From the NCBI GenBank assembly GCA_003152255.1, contig PLZT01000537.1, positions 1 to 18,053 of the forward strand: a stretch of 18,053 nucleotides of DNA. Reading direction: 5' to 3'. The notes beneath the pieces are model-generated. The model was not told the DNA's origin. It saw only the letters and a program-made list of their open reading frames with translations, and did not search any database. The first letter of the stretch is position 1, and every line of letters starts with the position of its first letter. Positions 13,892 through 18,053 of this stretch are shown piece by piece. The position numbers and the translations under genes are program-made. Source of the DNA: Methylocystaceae bacterium (GTDB lineage: Bacteria > Pseudomonadota > Alphaproteobacteria > Rhizobiales > Beijerinckiaceae).

Positions 13892-14590
13892 ATGAGCGCG
13901 GTCGGGGTTGTTGACATCGACTATTTCTCCGATGTCTTGTGCATCTGGGCATATATCTCGCAGGCCCGCGTCGATGCGATCACTGAAAAATTTGGCGACG
14001 GCATTCAGATAAAGCACCATTTCTGTTCGGTTTTCGGCGATACGGCCCGGAAAATCCCTTTGGCGTGGAGCGGCAAAGGGTCATACGAGGGGTTCAACTC
14101 ACACCTGCGCGATGTGGCCGAACGATTTCCTCATGTCCAACTTCACCCAGACGTTTGGTTGAGGACCCGTCCTGCGACGTCGACGAGTGCACATCTTTTC
14201 ATGAAAGCCGTCCAGCAATGGGAGCACGATCTTCATCGACCATCCGATGGTTCTCATCCCCGCATATTTGATCGGGTTCTTTGGGGGCTGCGCTGCGCAT
14301 TTTTCCGAGATTGCCGCGACATCGCACGGTGGGATGTCCAATGCGAAATCGCAAGCGGCTTCGGCGTCGACATAGCCGCTATACAGGACCGCATGCATGA
14401 TGGAACGCCGTTCGCGCTTTTGGCGTCGGACTACCAGGACGCCGATAAAATGAGAATTGAAGGAAGCCCGAGCTTCGTATTGAATGCGGGACGGCAGAAG
14501 CTGTACGGAAATATCGGATTTCACTTGATCGAGGCGAATATCAGAGAACTCATGCGGGCGCCTAGTGACGGCGAAGCGAGCTGGTGTTGA
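13892..14590 (+). CDS. DsbA-family protein with altered active site (CIWA)
   Basis: 232 residues from the ATG at 13892, with GGAG upstream. It has the thioredoxin-like DsbA/FrnE (2-hydroxychromene-2-carboxylate isomerase-like) fold: strand VVDIDYFSDVLC, an all-helical insertion, then the cis-Pro segment EGSPSFVLNAGRQKLYG near residue 195. The motif after the first strand is C17-I-W-A20, where true oxidoreductases have C-P-W-C; the resolving cysteine is absent. It therefore probably acts as an isomerase, glutathione-dependent enzyme or binding protein rather than a dithiol oxidant. It has no signal peptide. It follows repeat copy 3 and precedes trxC. Confidence 0.8.
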   Translation: MSAVGVVDIDYFSDVLCIWAYISQARVDAITEKFGDGIQIKHHFCSVFGDTARKIPLAWSGKGSYEGFNSHLRDVAERFPHVQLHPDVWLRTRPATSTSAHLFMKAVQQWEHDLHRPSDGSHPRIFDRVLWGLRCAFFRDCRDIARWDVQCEIASGFGVDIAAIQDRMHDGTPFALLASDYQDADKMRIEGSPSFVLNAGRQKLYGNIGFHLIEANIRELMRAPSDGEASWC

Positions 14591-14826
14591 ACTGGCCCAT
14601 TCTCCGGTTTGTATCGAAGGGAGCGCTAAACCGTCGCTCGCACTCGAAAGTCTGCCGCGGCTTTACCTCAGTCATCAAAGGGCGTCGTGATGGAACACCG
14701 CGTCACATGTTTGAAGCAGAATGCTCTTGAGGCGTCGAAGCGGAAGAGCCAAGGTCCGCAACAAAGCGTTTGCGCGCATACCTTCACGTTCGCGCGTCTT
14801 GGCAAGATCCCACAGGAGTGAAAGCC

Positions 14827-15270
14827 TTGGCTAGTAGCGTAATCATCGCCTGTCCCAGCTGCGGAGGACTGAACAAGGCCCCTGAATCTCGGCTTGCCGC
14901 AGGCGAGCGGCCGGATTGCGGCCGCTGTCATGCGCCGCTGTTCGATGGCCATCCGGCTGAGTTGGAGACCGCCGAAGCTTTCGATCGGCTCGTTGGTAAG
15001 ACCGAACTACCAGTCCTAGTTGATTTCTGGGCGGCATGGTGCGGGCCGTGCCGGGCCATGGCGCCGGAATTCGCGGCTGCCGCTCGCGACCTCGAACCAA
15101 TGGTGCGCCTCGCCAAGCTCGACACCGAAGCCGCGCCCGTCGTCGCGGCTCGATTCGGGATCAAGAGCATCCCTATGATGATCCTCTTTTCGCAGGGTCG
15201 GGAAATCAGGCGGCAGGCCGGAGCCATGGGCCGGGCGCAGATAGTCGCATTCGCCAAAAGCGCGGGCTGA
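14827..15270 (+). CDS. trxC: Thioredoxin 2 (zinc-finger thioredoxin)
   Basis: 147 residues from a TTG start at 14827, chosen because AGGAG ends 9 nt upstream and the product then begins like TrxC (ASSVIIACPSCGGLNKAP). A GTG at 14818 overlaps the ribosome-binding site. The N-terminal zinc finger is CPSC and CGRC; the thioredoxin domain has the active site WCGPC, the cis-Pro segment KSIPMMILF and the buried GREIRRQAGA end. E. coli TrxC is 139 residues. It reduces disulfides in the cytoplasm, often under oxidative stress. A 44-codon frame (14690-14821) ends just before it and may be chance. Confidence 0.92.
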   Translation: MASSVIIACPSCGGLNKAPESRLAAGERPDCGRCHAPLFDGHPAELETAEAFDRLVGKTELPVLVDFWAAWCGPCRAMAPEFAAAARDLEPMVRLAKLDTEAAPVVAARFGIKSIPMMILFSQGREIRRQAGAMGRAQIVAFAKSAG

Positions 15271-15403
15271 GGTCGAAATCAGACACAAGTGGGCGCCGTC
15301 TTGCGCGCAGCCGGGACGCAGGTCGGCAGTTCTGTTTGCGGATTTGAAGAAGACCCATTAAGCGTCAAGCCTATAGCGTGTGCCACAGCCGAATTATGAA
15401 ATG

Positions 15404-15637
15404 GCGCCCCTCGTCGAGCACGTGCAGCAGTATGTTGAACACGTCCGGGTGCGCCTTTTCTATTTCGTCGAACAGCAGCACCTGGTAGGGTCTGCGCCGC
15501 ACGGCCTCGGTGAGCGCGCCGCCCTCCTCGTAGCCGACATAACCGGTGGGGGCGCCGATCAACCGCGCCACTGAATGTTTCTCTATATATTCCGACATGT
15601 CGAGGCGAACCATCGCCGTCTCGTCGTCGAACAGGAA
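15404..15637 (-). pseudogene. Internal fragment of a ClpB/ClpA-type ATPase gene
   Basis: On the minus strand the frame reads [17 protein letters not shown], then [18 protein letters not shown] and [18 protein letters not shown] (Walker B), ending at LDEGR. That is the middle of the second AAA+ domain of a Clp chaperone (ClpB/ClpK/ClpA type). There is no start, Walker A or end. It is fused on one side to an IS630 transposase fragment and on the other to unrelated sequence. Confidence 0.85.
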
Positions 15638-15642
15638 GCTCC

Positions 15643-16118
15643 TTGTGCGGCTTCACTTCATGCTGGTTGAGGATCTTGCACAGCGTGCCCTGCGCCAGAT
15701 TGGCGAGGTAGGCGTGTCCCGCCGCCGGCCCATGCTCACGCGAATAGCGCGCCAGCAGCCGCGTCGTCCACAATTCATCCGCGTAGCCAAGCTCATTCGC
15801 TTTACGACACGCGAGCGATACCAGCCAGCTTTTGGCTTCGTCCGTAATCCTGCGCTCCCTGCCGGGTCTGGGGAGATCGGAGAGCGCCCCCAACGGACCA
15901 AGGGCCACGGCTTTCTCGACACAACGCTGCACGGTTTGATGATGCAGCCCCAAGGCTTGGCCCACCGCGAAGAAGCACGGATCATCCCGATAGGCGAGCA
16001 GAATGCGCGCCCGCTCGACGCGACCTGCAGGCTCCGTGCGCGAGCGTGCGATCATCGTCAATTGCGACAACTCTTCATCGTTGATCACCAGCGCAAGCGC
16101 CTGTCGCCACGTAACCAT
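15643..16118 (-). mobile_element. IS630-family transposase, N-terminal fragment
   Basis: The ATG at 16118 starts MVTWRQALALVINDEELSQL. The helix-turn-helix region (AVGQALGLHHQTVQRCVEKAVA) and GPLGALSDLPRPGRERRITDEA are characteristic of IS630/Tc1-mariner transposases of the IS630 type, as is [14 protein letters not shown] at the end. The match stops after about 158 residues; normally the catalytic DDE domain follows. It is cut by the ClpB-type fragment at 15638-15643. Not functional. Confidence 0.85.
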
Positions 16119-16127
16119 GCTTCTAAT

Positions 16128-16154
16128 CCTCCATCTCGTAAATCAAGATGGAGG
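16128..16154. other. 9-bp inverted repeat near the IS630 transposase start
   Basis: CCTCCATCT (16128-16136) and AGATGGAGG (16146-16154) are perfectly complementary around a 9-nt loop. It lies just upstream of the transposase start and may be part of the element's end or a stem-loop in its mRNA leader. Confidence 0.4.
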
Positions 16155-16278
16155 CTGCCTACAATGCTGCGCAAAATACAGGAATCCCTTCCAACCAAGT
16201 GCTTTCACGGAATCGATGTACTAGGAACGGAATGGCCTTTATGCGACTTTCGCACGTCCCGATATGCGAATGGCGGCT

Positions 16279-16506
16279 TTACCCGCCGGAGCAACATCCG
16301 GCAGCGCGGCCATGCTGTCTCGCTTCCTGTATCGGCGGGCATGGCGCGTCGCCATAAGAGCAGAACACGCAGCAATCCCCCGCCTTGGGTTTGAGCATCG
16401 CGCCGCAGCCCTTGCATTCATAGAAGAATTGGCAGGCGTCCGTTGGCATCGTCTCGGTCGATTGATGGCCACAGGACGGGCAGGTGATGGTGGACTGAAG
16501 TTGCAT
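16279..16506 (-). CDS. GDCCVxC-domain protein of the mer block
   Basis: A 75-residue cytoplasmic protein downstream of merP. It carries CPSC near the N-terminus, CKGC around residue 31, the diagnostic GDCCVFCSYG with Cys45, Cys46 and Cys49, then PCPPIQ, and ends AAGCCSGG. This GDCCVxC family is commonly encoded in mercury-resistance operons and some members use selenocysteine; here every position is ordinary cysteine. Eleven cysteines in 75 residues suggest a metal-binding role, such as mercury handling, but the biochemistry is not known. It is probably cotranscribed with merTP (17 bp between). Confidence 0.85.
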   Translation of the reverse strand: MQLQSTITCPSCGHQSTETMPTDACQFFYECKGCGAMLKPKAGDCCVFCSYGDAPCPPIQEARQHGRAAGCCSGG

Positions 16507-16523
16507 CGCCGTCGCTGTTCTCC

Positions 16524-16799
16524 CTACTTGATGCTCGCCGGATAACCAGCTTCCGCTGTTGCCCTAATCAGCGCGGCGGCATTGACCTTGTCGGGATCGA
16601 AAGTCACCGTCGCCGTCTTCGCGTCGAGATCAACTTTCACACCGGCCACGCCCTGTACCTTTTCGAGCGCCTTCCTGACCGTGATCGGGCAGACGGTGCA
16701 GGTCATGTTTTTCACGTCGAGGGTGACGGTTTGCGGAGCGCCCGCCAGTGCCGCGAGCGGCGATAGGGCGAGCGCGGTGGCAACCAATAATCGTCGCAT
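16524..16799 (-). CDS. merP: Periplasmic mercury-binding protein MerP
   Basis: 91 residues; ATG at 16799 with AAAGGAAC upstream. A signal peptide (RRLLVATALALSPLAALA) precedes a heavy-metal-associated domain with VKNMTCTVCPITVRKALEKV: the Hg-binding pair in TCTVC, equivalent to GMTCxxC. The domain ends with AALIRATAEAGYPASIK as in MerP. It scavenges Hg2+ in the periplasm and passes it to MerT, whose gene lies 14 bp upstream. Confidence 0.92.
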   Translation of the reverse strand: MRRLLVATALALSPLAALAGAPQTVTLDVKNMTCTVCPITVRKALEKVQGVAGVKVDLDAKTATVTFDPDKVNAAALIRATAEAGYPASIK

Positions 16800-16813
16800 G
16801 GCGAAGGTTCCTT

Positions 16814-17161
16814 TCAGTAGAATAGCGGCGCAAGCCACGGGACGACGAGAAGGCCGAGTAGCGGCACGGCGGTTATCCAGAACGTCAGTCGCTGGCGCTT
16901 GGCCGTTCGTGGAGCAGCGCAAAGCGCGCCGGGCATACAGACTTGCGGGACGAGGTAGAGGCGGCGGAACGCCAAGCCGAGGAAGACTAACGTCAAGCCT
17001 ATGAAGAGCGGACGGTACGGCTCAAGCGCCGTCAAATTGGCGATCCACGTTCCGCCGACGCCGAGCGCGAGCAGCACGAGCGGCCCGACGCAGCAGAGAG
17101 ACGCGCCAACAGCGGCTGCCGCGCCAGCAATCAGTGAGGTTTTTGCGCTCAGTCTGGCCAT
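16814..17161 (-). CDS. merT: Mercury transporter MerT
   Basis: 115 residues; the ATG at 17161 matches the family start and lies just downstream of the mer promoter. Three hydrophobic helices are visible. The first carries GASLCCVGPLVLLALGVGGTW with the paired cysteines that accept Hg2+ from MerP, and the loop between helices 2 and 3 has the second cysteine set (VCMPGALC). It moves mercuric ions into the cytoplasm, where MerA would normally reduce them; no merA is present here. Confidence 0.92.
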   Translation of the reverse strand: MARLSAKTSLIAGAAAAVGASLCCVGPLVLLALGVGGTWIANLTALEPYRPLFIGLTLVFLGLAFRRLYLVPQVCMPGALCAAPRTAKRQRLTFWITAVPLLGLLVVPWLAPLFY

Positions 17162-17193
17162 CTTGATCCTTCTGGATTTGTCCAGCGCCGCTA

Positions 17194-17224
17194 ATCTAAA
17201 CTCCGTAGTATGGTACGGACTCAA
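17194..17224 (-). promoter_or_regulatory. mer operator-promoter (PmerT)
   Basis: On the minus strand TTGAGT (-35, 17224-17219) and TTAGAT (-10, 17199-17194) are separated by 19 bp (17200-17218), the unusually long spacer typical of MerR-activated promoters. The MerR dyad lies between and over them: ACTCCGTA (17200-17207) and TACGGACT (17214-17221), 7 of 8 positions symmetric. Mercury-bound MerR would untwist it to start merT transcription. merR starts 8 bp away on the other strand. Confidence 0.9.
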
Positions 17225-17231
17225 GAGCGAA

Positions 17232-17639
17232 ATGATGCAGCATGCAATCACGATTGGACGGCTGGCGGCGACGGCGGGCGTCAGTGTCGAAACCATCCGC
17301 TACTATCAGCGGCGCGGCTTGCTCGACGAACCGCGCAAGCCGTTTCGCGGCTACCGGCATTATCCCGCCGACATGGCGAAGCGCGTCCGCTTCATCAAGC
17401 GGGCGCAGGCTCTAGGATTCACACTGGAAGAAATCGTTAGCCTCTTGCGGCTGGACGGCGCGGATTGTTGCACCGACACGCGTGAGCTGGCGGCGCATAA
17501 GGTCGCCTTGATCGAGCGGAAGTTGCTCGACCTTGCGGCGATGCGCGACGCACTCTCGGCGCTGGTGCGCCAATGCGAGACGGGGCAGGCCGAAGGGTTA
17601 TGCCCGATCATTTCCGTTCTGGCGCAGGACGGCGAATAG
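17232..17639 (+). CDS. merR: Mercury-responsive regulator MerR
   Basis: 135 residues from the ATG at 17232 (a second ATG follows at once). The N-terminal MerR winged helix is clear (TIGRLAATAGVSVETIRYYQ, then GYRHYPADMAKRVRFI). Three Hg-binding cysteines lie at Cys80, Cys115 and Cys124, spaced exactly like Cys82, Cys117 and Cys126 of the Tn501 protein, with the end LCPIISVL. It is therefore a true Hg2+ sensor and not another MerR type. It represses and activates the divergent merTP promoter. Sequence upstream of 17232 is open but lies in the operator and merT. Confidence 0.93.
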   Translation: MMQHAITIGRLAATAGVSVETIRYYQRRGLLDEPRKPFRGYRHYPADMAKRVRFIKRAQALGFTLEEIVSLLRLDGADCCTDTRELAAHKVALIERKLLDLAAMRDALSALVRQCETGQAEGLCPIISVLAQDGE

Positions 17640-17675
17640 CAGTGCTAAAATCAGGAATTTGCACCAATTATTACA

Positions 17676-17707
17676 CCCGCCAAGCGTTCTGCTTGGCGGG
17701 CTTTTTC
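17676..17707 (+). terminator. Rho-independent terminator after merR
   Basis: A perfect 10-bp stem, CCCGCCAAGC (17676-17685) with GCTTGGCGGG (17691-17700), has a GTTCT loop and is followed by CTTTTTCC. It lies 37 bp after the merR stop. Confidence 0.92.
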
Positions 17708-17726
17708 CTTGTATGATCAGGCGGCG

Positions 17727-17921
17727 CTAACCAATCCCCTCGATGATTTTCCCCGTTCCGTCGCAGCGTTCGCAAGGCTTGTCGGTAGGCTTGCCCGTCG
17801 CTTTGTCGAGCTGCTTGCCGGTTCCGTGGCACTCGGGGCAGACATCTTCGCCGGTGCCGGGCGTTCCGGCCTCCGGATCATCGTCGGGGGTGTGGTGTCG
17901 GGATGGATTTTTGGATTGCAT
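17727..17921 (-). CDS. Small DnaJ-type zinc-finger protein
   Basis: 64 residues from the ATG at 17921, preferred because GGGGGG precedes it; another ATG at 17942 has a weak site. After a disordered start (SKNPSRHHTPDDDPEAG) come two CxxCxGxG units, CPECHGTG and CERCDGTG, separated by 17 residues, which would form one DnaJ-like zinc site. There is no J domain. Such small proteins are common in alphaproteobacteria; role unknown. It runs toward the merR terminator. Confidence 0.75.
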   Translation of the reverse strand: MQSKNPSRHHTPDDDPEAGTPGTGEDVCPECHGTGKQLDKATGKPTDKPCERCDGTGKIIEGIG

Positions 17922-17964
17922 GGTCTGCCCCCCGTTTTGCATTCAAGGACTGGCAGAAGAAAGT

Positions 17965-18053
17965 CTATGCTTGTTGGCGCGTTTTAGCGAGGACTTCCGT
18001 CACCAGCGCCGCGCCCGCTTGGAAATCGAACCACGGCTGTTCAACGCTCTTTA
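17965..18053 (-). CDS. C-terminal end of an unidentified gene (start outside window)
   Basis: The last 28 codons of a frame entering from the right edge on the minus strand: VEQPWFDFQAGAALVTEVLAK followed by TRQQA and a stop at 17967-17965. The peptide looks like real protein sequence (aromatic and aliphatic residues in sensible places) but is too short to name. It would lie 43 bp upstream of the zinc-finger gene and could share its transcript. Confidence 0.35.
   Translation of the reverse strand, partial: KSVEQPWFDFQAGAALVTEVLAKTRQQA

Noticed and set aside
14690..14821. 44-codon frame ending just before trxC
   Set aside because: No ribosome-binding site or recognisable sequence; coupling to trxC cannot be supported.
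15546..16394. 282-residue plus-strand frame
   Set aside because: It lies antisense to the IS630 transposase and Clp fragments and has no protein-like features.
1..18053. CRISPR arrays, tRNA or rRNA genes
   Set aside because: No regularly spaced short repeats, cloverleaf-like segments or conserved rRNA sequence were seen by reading; the repeats present are too few and too far apart.

Overview
The window looks like an accessory, heavily rearranged stretch of an alphaproteobacterial genome. It is most likely from a methylotroph or methanotroph of the Methylocystaceae/Beijerinckiaceae type. This rests on protein style, high-GC codon use and gene content (methanethiol oxidase, Sco and MauG operon, bufferin-gene remnants, many decayed insertion sequences); no rRNA or other species marker is present, so it is inference. 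Few housekeeping genes are visible. At least eight pieces of mobile or broken genes separate small functional cargo modules.

Left part (1-3400): the 3' end of an IS256-type transposase gene, a small DUF2892-like membrane protein, the 3' end (domains V and VI) of a group II intron on the minus strand, an IS5-type transposase remnant, an Rrf2-family regulator with four cysteines, and a secreted Met/His-rich Spy/CpxP-like protein followed by a clear terminator. Two of three copies of a 77-90 bp repeat flank the Rrf2/Spy block (1188 and 3298).

Core (3520-7620): the most coherent module. A NemR-like TetR repressor (Cys106 and Lys175 both present) is followed by a DUF4242 protein, a periplasmic methanethiol oxidase (mtoX, SBP56 family), a Sco-type copper chaperone and a MauG-like di-heme protein. 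A 17-nt motif with two mismatches occurs just upstream of the repressor and again upstream of the DUF4242 gene. The repressor promoter appears to start transcription at the A of the ATG (leaderless), with the motif inside the promoter spacer. The likely logic is that methanethiol is oxidised to formaldehyde, H2S and H2O2, copper is delivered by Sco, the enzyme is matured by the MauG-like protein, and an electrophile/peroxide-sensing repressor controls expression.

Middle (7873-12530): two overlapping minus-strand genes of unknown function and a decayed paralogous pair 3.8 kb away with the same upstream region, an alpha/beta hydrolase, several small unknown genes, a minus-strand cyclic-nucleotide-binding-domain protein, and a 331-bp element with perfect 22-bp terminal inverted repeats and internal iterated motifs.

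Right part (12760-18053): a secreted Rap1a/Tai-like protein, remnants of a bufferin-type bufB/bufC pair cut off exactly at the third repeat copy, a DsbA-family protein with an altered active site (CIWA), thioredoxin 2, an IS630 transposase fragment fused to an internal ClpB-type fragment, and a mercury-resistance block: divergent merR / merT-merP with a textbook 19-bp-spacer operator-promoter plus a GDCCVxC protein, but no merA. A merR terminator, a small DnaJ-type zinc-finger protein and the tail of a further gene close the window.
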